NCBI RefSeq assembly: GCF_004116335.1
Contig: NZ_PDKN01000006.1
Span: forward strand, 1-64,000
From: Candidatus Marinarcus aquaticus
GTDB taxonomy: Bacteria > Campylobacterota > Campylobacteria > Campylobacterales > Arcobacteraceae
Length of the DNA stretch: 64,000 nucleotides
Reading direction: 5' to 3'
The notes beneath the pieces were generated by a model. The model searched no databases. It was not told the DNA's origin and worked only from the letters and a program-made list of their open reading frames with translations. This document shows, in pieces, positions 45,716 through 53,668 of the stretch (its first letter is position 1; each line of letters starts with the position of its first letter). Made by a program: the position numbers and the translations under genes.

Positions 45716-46528
45716 ATGAAAATCAAAACGTTAAATATCTTTGCAATAGCACTCTTTGCACTCATCATGATAGGGTGTGGTGGTCCTGTAAAACTCTATA
45801 ACGTTGAAAATAAAATTATTGAAGGTGCAAATAAAGAAGTTCTGAAACGTGCAATATTTGATGCAGGTTATTCTTTAGGATGGAATATGAGAGAAGAAAA
45901 TTCAAATACTATTATTGGTATATTAGTACGAAAAAAATTCAGTGCAACTGCTAATCCTCAATTTACTGGTTATTATGATGCAAAAATCTCTATAACATAT
46001 AATGAAAACTCATACAGCATTAAACTTTTAGAAGCGAACAACTTAGATTATAATCCTACAGAGGAAACCATACGAAGTGGCTATAATGGTTGGATTTTAA
46101 ACTTAGAGAATCAAATTGATGGTATTGCAACGCCATTAATGATGACAGAGAGTTTAAAGAAAAAAGAGCAAGAAGCACAAGCAGATAAAAAGAACAGTTC
46201 AACGACAGATAATGGCTTACGAAAGATTTACGATGTGATCAATGCACCCATTGCACAAGGGCACAGCATAGAAGAAATTGAAAAGGCAATTTTTATCTCA
46301 GGAAAACAGAATAATTGGTTAATGAAAAAGCAAAAAGAGGGTTTTATCTTAGCAAAAAAAGTGATACGAAAACATACCATGATAGTGCGAATTTCGTATG
46401 ATCAAGAGCATTACAGTATTACGTATATCAGCAGTGAGAATTTAAAATATCAAGGTTATTATATTCATAGAAACTACAATGTCTGGATTCAACAACTTGA
46501 ACAAGGTATTAATTTCAATTTAGAGTAA
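45716..46528 (+). CDS. Lipoprotein with two internal repeats, paralogue 2
   Basis: A 270-residue lipoprotein (lipobox LIMIGC) with the same two-domain plan as its upstream neighbour. Domain one runs from LYNVENKIIEGANKE to LNLENQID, domain two from IYDVINAPIAQGHSI to QQLEQGIN. Domain two is the better conserved between paralogues (EKAIF-SGKQNNWLMKKQ versus EQAIL-AGRQHNWMMKKQ; near-identical GFILAKKV/I). It has its own upstream element and AAAGGA. Its 3' end overlaps the convergent hydrolase gene by 9 bases. Function unknown; envelope localisation is expected. Confidence 0.82.
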   Translation: MKIKTLNIFAIALFALIMIGCGGPVKLYNVENKIIEGANKEVLKRAIFDAGYSLGWNMREENSNTIIGILVRKKFSATANPQFTGYYDAKISITYNENSYSIKLLEANNLDYNPTEETIRSGYNGWILNLENQIDGIATPLMMTESLKKKEQEAQADKKNSSTTDNGLRKIYDVINAPIAQGHSIEEIEKAIFISGKQNNWLMKKQKEGFILAKKVIRKHTMIVRISYDQEHYSITYISSENLKYQGYYIHRNYNVWIQQLEQGINFNLE

Positions 46529-47287
46529 ATTGGAGCACCACTTCTCTAGTTGTGTAACAAAATAAACAGGACACTCAATCATAGGGTAGTGTCCTGCTAC
46601 GGCACACTCAACTATCTCAACATCTTTATATCCTTTAAAGAGTTTTTGTACGTGTGTTGTGCTGAACACAGGAAAATCTTCTGCGCCTGTGAGGATTTTA
46701 ATAGGAACATCAATACCCTCTTGGGCTTCGTGTAAAAAATCGGTCTCTAAATACATCTTCATATAACCCACACGCGCGTCTAAAGTAGAAGAGCTGTATG
46801 CCATATCTATACGGTATTGCCTCCAAGTATCATTGTAGCGTTTACTGGCAGCTTCAACAATCTCTTCAATTTTGCTCTCGTTTTGTTGCATTTGTAAAAG
46901 CATGGTCTCTTTGGCATCTGGTTTCATTTTGATGCCAGCAGCAGAAATAGGGGTGATAAGATTGAGTTGAATGATACGTTTATCAAGAAGTGCTGCTTTT
47001 TGCGCAATCATGGTGGACATGGAGTGGGCTGTAAGGTAGACTTCTCTAAAACCTAAATGTGTAATAAGTGTTGAGATGTCTTTGGCAGCTTCATTGCAAC
47101 TGTACTCTCCTTGTATGGCTTTGGATTTTCCATAACCACGATGGTCTAGAAAAACATAGGTAAACTCTTGGGTATTTAAATAAGCAAAAGAGGGTTCATA
47201 GTTTCTACAATCACCCATGAGTTCATGTAAAACTAACATGATTCGTTTTCCCTGACCGATGATGGTGTGCCCAAGAATGGTACTCAT
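46520..47287 (-). CDS. Alpha/beta hydrolase
   Basis: A 255-residue alpha/beta-hydrolase fold protein. HELMGDCRNYEPSFAYL and DHRGYGKSKA are the oxyanion-hole side motifs, the nucleophile elbow is AHSMST (Ser), a late acid lies in TGAEDFPVFS, and the catalytic His in AGHYPMIECP. No signal peptide. It starts one base after the MFS gene ends, so the two form an operon. The substrate could be an ester or lactone related to what the transporter carries; this is inference. Confidence 0.87.
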   Translation of the reverse strand: MSTILGHTIIGQGKRIMLVLHELMGDCRNYEPSFAYLNTQEFTYVFLDHRGYGKSKAIQGEYSCNEAAKDISTLITHLGFREVYLTAHSMSTMIAQKAALLDKRIIQLNLITPISAAGIKMKPDAKETMLLQMQQNESKIEEIVEAASKRYNDTWRQYRIDMAYSSSTLDARVGYMKMYLETDFLHEAQEGIDVPIKILTGAEDFPVFSTTHVQKLFKGYKDVEIVECAVAGHYPMIECPVYFVTQLEKWCSNLL

Positions 47288-47288
47288 G

Positions 47289-48443
47289 TTATGCTTCTTT
47301 TGTGTGATATTGTTTTAAAAAAAGTGTACATAAAATCACCCCTATCAATGCCATAAAGGCTCCTACAAGTGAGGGGTACGCATAATTAAAATCAAAAAAC
47401 AGCGGGATACCTCCAAAAAAAGCACCCAAGGAGTTAGCGACATTAAATGCGGCTTGTAAAAATGCAGCTCCGAGCATCGCTGAGTGTTTGGCACTTTGAA
47501 GCATCACCATATTAATAGGTGCTCCAATAGAGACTGCAAGGGCACCACACACAAACGTCAACGCTACAGAGATGATTTTAAATTCAGATAAGAAGAAGAC
47601 GCACACCAAGGAAATCACCATGGCAATAAGAAGCGCAATGGCAACTTTGATGGGATTTTTTTTATCGGCTAAATAGCCTCCTAAAATATTTCCAACAACC
47701 ATACCTGCACCGGCAACCATCATTAAGTATGAGACACTGCTTGCTTCAAAACCAGAGACATGAATTAACAGAGGTGCAATATAACTGAACCATGCAAACA
47801 ACCCTCCAAAACCAATGGCGACAATCGTTAAAATGTGCCACGCTTTGATGGTTTTAAAAAACTCCAACTCCTCTTTAAACGTAACCGTGCGAAGTGCTTT
47901 TTGTTGAGGTAAATTTCTGAATAAAAACAAGATGGTGAGTATACCTAGGAGTGAAACAATACCAAATGCATAACGCCAGTGATAGTGGTGTCCAATGTAG
48001 GTCACTAAAGGCACCATCGCTAAATTGGCAATGGTCAGACCTGTGAACATGGTAGCGATGGCTTGGGCAGATTTACCCTCTTTGGCTAATTTTGCTGCCA
48101 CAACCGTACCCACACCAAAAAAGGCTCCATGCGGCAAACCACTTAAAAATCGTGCCATCATCAAAGTGGCGTAATCAGGTGCAATGGTCGATAAAAAGTT
48201 AAAAAGTGTAAAAATCACCATAAAGGCAATCAAGATATTTTTAGGGGGAAACTTAGCACTGAGTGCGACTAAAATAGGTGCGCCAATAACCACCCCAAAA
48301 GCATAGGCAGAAATAAGATGCCCTGCTACAGGAATGGTAATACCAATATCGTGTGCCACATCAGGAAGCAGACCCATAATCACAAATTCTGTGGTACCAA
48401 TGGCAAGGCCACCTAAGGCTAAAGGGAAAAGTTGTTTTCTCAT
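47289..48443 (-). CDS. MFS transporter, DHA1/AraJ type
   Basis: A 384-residue twelve-helix drug:H+ antiporter-type permease. The start LALGGLAIGTTEFVIMGLLP is the classical opening of the AraJ/YdhP/NepI group (Motif D1-like), with AKFPPKNILIAF as the loop 2-3 motif and GLPHGAFFGVG in helix 4. Substrates in this group are sugars, purines or drugs and cannot be read here. It is divergent from a sensor kinase; a TAGTAAA-N5-TTTACTA dyad lies in the shared upstream region. Confidence 0.9.
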   Translation of the reverse strand: MRKQLFPLALGGLAIGTTEFVIMGLLPDVAHDIGITIPVAGHLISAYAFGVVIGAPILVALSAKFPPKNILIAFMVIFTLFNFLSTIAPDYATLMMARFLSGLPHGAFFGVGTVVAAKLAKEGKSAQAIATMFTGLTIANLAMVPLVTYIGHHYHWRYAFGIVSLLGILTILFLFRNLPQQKALRTVTFKEELEFFKTIKAWHILTIVAIGFGGLFAWFSYIAPLLIHVSGFEASSVSYLMMVAGAGMVVGNILGGYLADKKNPIKVAIALLIAMVISLVCVFFLSEFKIISVALTFVCGALAVSIGAPINMVMLQSAKHSAMLGAAFLQAAFNVANSLGAFFGGIPLFFDFNYAYPSLVGAFMALIGVILCTLFLKQYHTKEA

Positions 48444-48476
48444 ATAAAGTTCTTTGTTAGTCTATTTTTGGAATTT

Positions 48477-48495
48477 TAGTAAAATAAGTTTACTA
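48477..48495. promoter_or_regulatory. Dyad in the divergent MFS/sensor kinase region
   Basis: tagtaaa (48477-48483) and tttacta (48489-48495) form a perfect 7-5-7 inverted repeat, 34 bases before the MFS start. It has the size of an operator for a dimeric repressor such as a MarR or HxlR member, but no regulator gene is adjacent. Confidence 0.4.
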
Positions 48496-48585
48496 CTAAC
48501 TTAAAGTACTGTATTGAAACACTAATACAAATGTGATTCAGATATGCTATACTTATCAGAGATACAATCTCCTAAGGAGAATGAG

Positions 48586-51348
48586 ATGTTGCGTTTTATA
48601 CTCTTTTTTTCTCTCTTATTAAACTTTCAACTCACCGCACAATCCCTACAAAAAAAGAGTGTTCAACTTCCTGATTATTTAACGCAAGAAGAGATTGCAT
48701 ATATCAAACAAAAAAGAGTTATCATTGCATCCAATGAGTATGACTATGAACCCATGGATTTTAATGTCAATGGAGTACCTGTCGGGTATTCGATTGACTT
48801 ACTCAATATTTTAGCTACCCAAGTGGGTCTGAAAGTGCAGTATAAAACGCAAATTTGGAGTGAACTTTTAGAGAGTTTGTATAATGGGCAAATTGATCTG
48901 ATGCACACCATTTATAAGACAAAAAAAAGAGAAGAGAGTCTCTCTTTTTCATCATCATATTTAACTGGACGTAACCATTTTGTTCAAAGAAAGAATGATT
49001 TTAAACTCACGAATTTAAAAGATCTTTCTGGTAAAAAAGTAGGGGTGACCAAAGGGTGGCTGGAGGTGGAGATTATCAGCAAAAATCCCAACATCACCAA
49101 AGTCTACTTCTCCGGATTAAAAGAGAAACTTGAAGCGCTCTCTGTAGGCAAAATTGATGCCATTATGAATGATGGGTTTATTGCAAATTATACGATTATA
49201 AAAAATGGATTTATGAACTTAAAAGTGGGCAAATTTGTTTTGGAACGCAGCAATTCTTCTCTGGATGATTACTATTTTGCAACACTGAAAAGTCAAGCCA
49301 TTTTAATCTCTATTTTAAATAAAGCCTATATGAATACCGATATTAATTTGTTGAATAAATTGCAACACAAATGGTTTGGCAACATGCTTGAAAAAGGGGA
49401 GTCGCTGTTTAACCTTGCAGAGTTGGAGTATCTCTCGGATGTGCGCTCAATCAATGCGTGTATTTTGGCCAATGTGATCCCTTTAAGTCATATTGAAAAT
49501 GGAAAACCGCAAGGCATTGTTGCTGATATTTTGTTTGAACTTCAAAAGATTATGGATGTACCTTTCTCATTTATTGAAGTCAATCATTACAGTAATACAC
49601 GACAACTTATTCAAGATAAAAAGTGCAATATTATACCTATTATGGAGTATGAGAAAAAAAGTTTGTCTGATAATCTGACATCACCTTATTTAGATATGTC
49701 GTATGTAGCAGTTGGAAAGAGTGATAAAAAGTTTTTCTCAGACTTAAGTGAGTTGAAAAATATCACAATATCGGTTGTTCAAGGTACACTTAAAAGTGAA
49801 GAGATTAAAAATAAGTACCCTTCTGTTGAAACAGTCACAGTGCAGAACACAGAAGAGGGATTGGCATTGGTTAACAGTAAAAAAGTCTACATGCACTTAG
49901 ATTTATACCCTGTTGCAAAATATTATATCTCTAAATATGAGGATGAAGAGTTTAAAATCATTGGACGATTGGAACAAACATTAAAACTCTCAATGGCAAC
50001 GCAAAAAGAGAACAGAGTCTTAGCCTCAGTGATTGAAAAGTCTTTGAATCAAATTTCTAAAACAAAAATCGATACTATCGTTAAAAAATGGACCGAAATT
50101 GAGGTTCGAAAAGTAGTCAATTATAAGTTGTTGTATCAAATAATTGCAGGGGCATTGGTGTTGATTGTTCTTGGTGTATGGCGTTACCGATTGCTTAAAA
50201 ATACAAACAGGGAAATCAAACTCATCAACAAAGAGTTGCAAGCTTCACAAGGTAAACTTTTACGACAGAAAGAGGAGTTTGAAGCAGTTTTTAAAGAGAG
50301 TAAAGATGGAATAGCCATTATCAGTAGAACGTTTCAATTCATCGATTGTAATATGGCGTATGAAAAAATGCTTGGTTTTTCAAAAGCCAAATTGCTTGAA
50401 ACAAACTTTTTAGATACCGTTATCAGTATGGATAAAGAAGAGATAAAAAGAGTAATTAAAGAGATAGAACCACACAAGTCAATTGACCTATTTGAAAAGG
50501 TTTGTTTGGGCAAAAATCAAAAAAGAGTATCGACCAACATGACATTTACGTTAATGCCCGATAAAAATAAAGTGCTTTTAGCCGTTAAAGATTTGACCTC
50601 TTTGAAACTTTTGGAGTCTCAATCAAAACTCGCTTCCATGGGAGAGATGATAGGAAACATTGCACACCAATGGCGACAACCTTTAAGTATCATTACCACA
50701 AGTGCAACGGGACTCTCTTTAAAAGCAGAGATGCAAGAACATGTAGAGAATCAAGAAATCATACACTTTTCAAATGAAGTTGTACAACAATGTCAATATC
50801 TTTCACGAACGATTGATGATTTTAAAGAGTTTATTAAAGATGATATGAAATCTGTACCTACAAGCGTAAAAGAGTCACTCCAAAGTGCTTTGAGCTTGAC
50901 GAAAGCTTCCATGAAAAGCAACTATATTGAAGTGGTTGAAACCCTTGAAGAGGATCTTATCATTGCAGGCAATAAAAATGAGTTGGGACAAGCCTTTATC
51001 AATATTTTAAACAATGCCAAAGATCAACTCAAAGAGATTGCGCAATCCAAACAAAAACGCTACATCTTTGTTTCAAGCAAAAAGTTAGATAAGGAGACAA
51101 TAGAGTTACGCATCATGGATAATGGTGGAGGAGTTAATGCTGAGGTTATTAACCGTATTTTTGAACCCTATTTTACAACCAAACATCAATCTGTTGGAAC
51201 AGGACTTGGGTTATCTCTGAGTGATAAAATAATACGTCAAAGATACAAAGGTTTGATTCAAGTCTATAATGAGACTTTTGAGTATGAGGGGAAAGAGTAT
51301 GTGGGTGCTTGTTTTGTGATACGCTTGTATGCACACAAGACAGTTTAA
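48586..51348 (+). CDS. Sensor histidine kinase with two periplasmic SBP3 domains and a PAS domain
   Basis: A protein of about 920 residues. After a signal/anchor (MLRFILFFSLLLNF) come two tandem family-3 solute-binding domains (about residues 30-270 and 275-510) with KKVGVTKGWLE and ITISVVQGTLKSEE as hinge strands. One membrane helix follows (about 522-540), then a PAS domain, a dimerisation domain with phospho-His in IAHQWRQPLS, and a HATPase with NELGQAFINILNNAKD (N box), IMDNGGG and GTGLGLSLS. Start ATG 48586 has AAGGAGAA upstream; the frame opens at 48544 without such a site. No response regulator is adjacent. It probably senses an amino-acid-like ligand. Confidence 0.92.
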   Translation: MLRFILFFSLLLNFQLTAQSLQKKSVQLPDYLTQEEIAYIKQKRVIIASNEYDYEPMDFNVNGVPVGYSIDLLNILATQVGLKVQYKTQIWSELLESLYNGQIDLMHTIYKTKKREESLSFSSSYLTGRNHFVQRKNDFKLTNLKDLSGKKVGVTKGWLEVEIISKNPNITKVYFSGLKEKLEALSVGKIDAIMNDGFIANYTIIKNGFMNLKVGKFVLERSNSSLDDYYFATLKSQAILISILNKAYMNTDINLLNKLQHKWFGNMLEKGESLFNLAELEYLSDVRSINACILANVIPLSHIENGKPQGIVADILFELQKIMDVPFSFIEVNHYSNTRQLIQDKKCNIIPIMEYEKKSLSDNLTSPYLDMSYVAVGKSDKKFFSDLSELKNITISVVQGTLKSEEIKNKYPSVETVTVQNTEEGLALVNSKKVYMHLDLYPVAKYYISKYEDEEFKIIGRLEQTLKLSMATQKENRVLASVIEKSLNQISKTKIDTIVKKWTEIEVRKVVNYKLLYQIIAGALVLIVLGVWRYRLLKNTNREIKLINKELQASQGKLLRQKEEFEAVFKESKDGIAIISRTFQFIDCNMAYEKMLGFSKAKLLETNFLDTVISMDKEEIKRVIKEIEPHKSIDLFEKVCLGKNQKRVSTNMTFTLMPDKNKVLLAVKDLTSLKLLESQSKLASMGEMIGNIAHQWRQPLSIITTSATGLSLKAEMQEHVENQEIIHFSNEVVQQCQYLSRTIDDFKEFIKDDMKSVPTSVKESLQSALSLTKASMKSNYIEVVETLEEDLIIAGNKNELGQAFINILNNAKDQLKEIAQSKQKRYIFVSSKKLDKETIELRIMDNGGGVNAEVINRIFEPYFTTKHQSVGTGLGLSLSDKIIRQRYKGLIQVYNETFEYEGKEYVGACFVIRLYAHKTV

Positions 51349-51350
51349 AA

Positions 51351-51383
51351 GAGCATCTTGCTGCTTCAAGCAGTAAGATGCTC
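51351..51383. terminator. Bidirectional terminator between convergent genes
   Basis: gagcatctt (51351-51359) pairs with aagatgctc (51375-51383), with an inner ctgctt-caag-cag extension. It lies between the kinase stop and the end of the leftward secreted-protein genes. Confidence 0.75.
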
Positions 51384-51390
51384 GTAGAAT

Positions 51391-51741
51391 TTACTCACAC
51401 GTTGAAACATGAAATCCATAACGGTTAAGCTCTTTAAAGATGTGGCACGTTGCTTTATCGTCTCCATCTAATGTAACCGTAATATGTTCAACATTGCGTT
51501 TTGCTTCGTGTAAATCATCTCGATAGTAAGTTTTTATAATATATCCTGGGATATAACCGCCTTGATGCCACCCTTTTGTGATGGTACATTTATTCTGTTT
51601 ATAGGCCTTATTGACCATAACCAACTCAGAGTTTTCAACATAGGTATTAAGGTCTGTATCCTCTGTCGTACACTCTGCCATTGAAGAAGTGGTTGCAAAA
51701 AGAGTGAATGCAACGAGTAGTTGAAACAGTTTGTTTTTCAT
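51391..51741 (-). CDS. Small secreted four-cysteine protein, paralogue B
   Basis: A 116-residue protein with signal peptide MKNKLFQLLVAFTLFATTSSMA and a mature part of about 94 residues containing four Cys (ECTTED, KCTITKGW, TCHIFKEL, STCE). Start ATG 51741 has AAAGGAGAAAAA upstream; an earlier ATG at 51765 overlaps the preceding gene. It is clearly paralogous to the upstream gene (TDLNTYVENSELV, CTITKGWHQGGYIPGYI). No known family was recognised. The four cysteines at matching places suggest two disulfides in the periplasm. Confidence 0.8.
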   Translation of the reverse strand: MKNKLFQLLVAFTLFATTSSMAECTTEDTDLNTYVENSELVMVNKAYKQNKCTITKGWHQGGYIPGYIIKTYYRDDLHEAKRNVEHITVTLDGDDKATCHIFKELNRYGFHVSTCE

Positions 51742-51754
51742 TTTTTCTCCTTTA

Positions 51755-52138
51755 TTAATGTCCACATGTTGTTAAATAGCGTTGAGCATTGCTATTTAAA
51801 GTTTGAAACACATGGCAAGTTAGATTTATATCATCAGCAATTCTGACTCTGACTGTAAGATGTGTTTCTGTATGAAATGCATCAGTTGGTATACCATATT
51901 CATTGAATATCCAACCAGGAAGCACTCCTCCTGGATGAAAATTTTGTGTAATGGTGCAATCATTGCTATTATATGCATTTCTAAGAAATGCTACTTCAGA
52001 GTTTTGTACAAAACTGTTGAGATCAGTTCTTTGTTGATTATCCAAATTTGGAATATTCACATTGCATGCTGCCATTGCTGAAGTGCCCAGTAGAGTTAAT
52101 GCACTTGTCATTAAAACTTGTAAAAGTCTTTTTTTCAT
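51755..52138 (-). CDS. Small secreted four-cysteine protein, paralogue A
   Basis: A 127-residue protein with signal peptide MKKRLLQVLMTSALTLLGTSAMA and four Cys (ACNVNI, DCTITQNF, TCHVFQTL, TTCGH) in the same order as its downstream neighbour. The central block TDLNSFVQNSEVAFLRNAY and CTITQNFHPGGVLPGWI are shared. AGGATAGAGA precedes the ATG. The two genes form a tandem pair 13 bases apart and diverged well beyond simple recent duplication. Function unknown; periplasmic or secreted. Confidence 0.8.
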   Translation of the reverse strand: MKKRLLQVLMTSALTLLGTSAMAACNVNIPNLDNQQRTDLNSFVQNSEVAFLRNAYNSNDCTITQNFHPGGVLPGWIFNEYGIPTDAFHTETHLTVRVRIADDINLTCHVFQTLNSNAQRYLTTCGH

Positions 52139-52200
52139 TCTCTATCCTTTGTGTTGATGTAGAATGAAAGTATATATGGGTAAAGTTTGTACAGAATTTG

Positions 52201-52485
52201 TTAAACAGAACTGTTTAAAAAGTTGGAAAGAAAATAGAAATATAGCAGAAAAATCCATCCTATAAATATAGCAGAATGTATGAGCATAAACTTCACTTTT
52301 TTGATTTTATGTCGAAAAAGCATCATGGCAAGGGTACTTCCTACAAAACCTCCTACAATAGAGAGCGTGTGCAGATTTTTTTCAGAAATACGTCGTTTAT
52401 CATGGATTGCTAGGTATTTATCGCAGCCATAAACTATAAAGCTAAGAAGGTTTAATGCAATTAATATCATAAGTGGTTCATTCAT
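52201..52485 (-). CDS. DUF1294-family membrane protein
   Basis: A protein of about 94 residues with the DUF1294 core NLLSFIVYGCDKYLAIHDKRRISEKNLHTLSIVGGFVG reduced here to its key elements YGCDK, RRISE and GGFVGS, followed by MLFRHKIKKVKF and a C-terminal membrane helix. Two or three helices are expected. Function of the family is unknown. Start ATG 52485 gives the usual length; ATG 52527 would add 14 residues and overlap the divergent promoter area. Confidence 0.8.
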   Translation of the reverse strand: MNEPLMILIALNLLSFIVYGCDKYLAIHDKRRISEKNLHTLSIVGGFVGSTLAMMLFRHKIKKVKFMLIHSAIFIGWIFLLYFYFLSNFLNSSV

Positions 52486-52544
52486 AAATTCAATTTTATA
52501 AGAAGTTTGATTAAGATATACTGTCAAAAAATTTAGGACAACAA

Positions 52545-52742
52545 ATGATTCGAGACCATCGAGAACGAGAAGATATTACCATTGGATTGGGTGTAAAAGT
52601 GGTACTGAAAAAAGACCAACGCACAGGCAAACTGACTTCTGGGAAAGTGAAAAAGCTTTTAACCAACAGTAAATACCACCCAAGAGGTATTAAGGTGATG
52701 CTTGAAGATGGTCAAGTCGGAAGAGTGCAAGAGTTTTTGTAG
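52545..52742 (+). CDS. YwbE-family (DUF2196) protein
   Basis: A 65-residue KOW-like small protein with the family pattern ITIGLGVKVVLKKDQRTGKLTSG, VKKLLTNSKYHPRGIKVMLEDG and VGRVQEFL (compare Bacillus YwbE). The role is unknown, though RNA or nucleic-acid binding is possible. TTAGGACAAC precedes the ATG. It is divergent from the DUF1294 gene across about 60 bases. Confidence 0.88.
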   Translation: MIRDHREREDITIGLGVKVVLKKDQRTGKLTSGKVKKLLTNSKYHPRGIKVMLEDGQVGRVQEFL

Positions 52743-52870
52743 CAAATCTCTACGTTATTGCTAAAATAGAAACAGTCATTTACTATCTGTAAACTCCTGC
52801 TTCTATTTTAACTGTTTGCCTTGAGCTTTATAACTAAAACTCTTGCTTGAGTTTAATACAAAGGAATGAA

Positions 52871-53317
52871 ATGAAACTTTACGTCGATGGCGATGCTTTT
52901 CCTAACTTACTTAAACCCATCCTTTTTCGAGCCATTGAAAAAAAAGGCTTAGAAACGCTTGTCTTTTCAAATAAGAGAATCAATATCGGGCAATCTTCAC
53001 TTATAGAGTATCGTTTGGTGGAACTGGGTGCAGATGAAGCAGATAACAAAATTGTTGATGAGGTGCAAGCAGGAGATTTGGTCATCACTGCGGATATTCC
53101 TTTAGCTGACAGAGTCATTGCTAAACAAGCACATGCACTTGACCACAGAGGGGTGATGTTTACGGTGGATAATATCAAGGAGAGACTTGCAGTAAGAGAT
53201 TTGATGCAAAATATTCGTGATATGGGGGAAATGACAAGAGGGCCTGCCCCATTTTCTCAAAAAGATAGCGCACTCTTTGCCAATGCACTCAATGCCTTTT
53301 TACAGAAATATCTTTAA
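52871..53317 (+). CDS. YaiI/YqxD-family (DUF188) protein
   Basis: A 148-residue PIN-like protein starting MKLYVDGDAFPNLLKPIL. GADEADNKIVDEV, LVITADIPLADRVI, VMFTVDNIKERLAVRDL and GPAPFSQKDSALFANALNAFL are all typical of DUF188. Conserved Asp residues match a PIN nuclease-like site, but activity is unproven. ATG 52871 has AAAGGAATG upstream; an earlier ATG (52847) lacks a site. A hairpin terminator follows at 53373-53397. Confidence 0.92.
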   Translation: MKLYVDGDAFPNLLKPILFRAIEKKGLETLVFSNKRINIGQSSLIEYRLVELGADEADNKIVDEVQAGDLVITADIPLADRVIAKQAHALDHRGVMFTVDNIKERLAVRDLMQNIRDMGEMTRGPAPFSQKDSALFANALNAFLQKYL

Positions 53318-53372
53318 AGGAATTCTCTTAACACATGCCAAACTACGTTTGGAATCTACGCGTGAAGTTTGC

Positions 53373-53397
53373 CTTTTGATATTAAATCAAAAGTTTT
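53373..53397 (+). terminator. Terminator of the DUF188 gene
   Basis: cttttgat/atcaaaag 8-bp stem (53373-53380/53386-53393) followed by TTTT, 56 bases after the stop. Confidence 0.65.
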
Positions 53398-53573
53398 CCC
53401 CTACTTCTGTGCTCACTTTCGTGAGTCACGCTTCTTTACTTTTTCCAACAATGAAATAAGTAAAACAAAAAATCAGTTTTTAGGGACTGATGTTCTTGTT
53501 GTTATTTCCATTTCAAATTATTGTCGAATATTTGTGTTTTGAATCTTAATTAAAAAACTAAAAGTGATATGTT

Positions 53574-53602
53574 TTGACACATATAATCTTAAAGATTATA
53601 TA
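53574..53602 (+). promoter_or_regulatory. SIR2-HerA promoter with overlapping perfect dyad
   Basis: TTGACA (53574-53579), 17-base spacer, TATATA (53597-53602): a near-consensus sigma-70 promoter, unusual in this AT-rich phylum where -35 boxes are weak. A perfect 10-1-10 inverted repeat, atataatctt-a-aagattatat (53581-53601), fills the spacer and -10, the ideal place for a repressor operator. The GTG start lies 67 bases downstream. Confidence 0.6.
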
Positions 53603-53668
53603 AAAAAAGAATATGTATTTATTTTGTGACCAATAAACGATACTATGATAAAAACATAAGGAAATATT

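Larger units (their letters stand above)
53318..53668. other. AT-rich junction region upstream of the SIR2-HerA cassette
   Basis: 351 bases without a credible gene. It holds the terminator of the DUF188 gene (53373-53397), two small hairpins (ctcac-tttc-gtgag at 53412-53425 and atcagt/actgat near 53470-53485) and, from 53574, the promoter and dyad of the defence genes. Composition becomes markedly more AT-rich after about 53500, which may mark the boundary of the acquired segment. Confidence 0.6.

Noticed and set aside
53277-53459. 60-codon open frame overlapping the end of the DUF188 gene
   Set aside because: It lies in another frame of the DUF188 gene, spans its terminator, and has no ribosome site.
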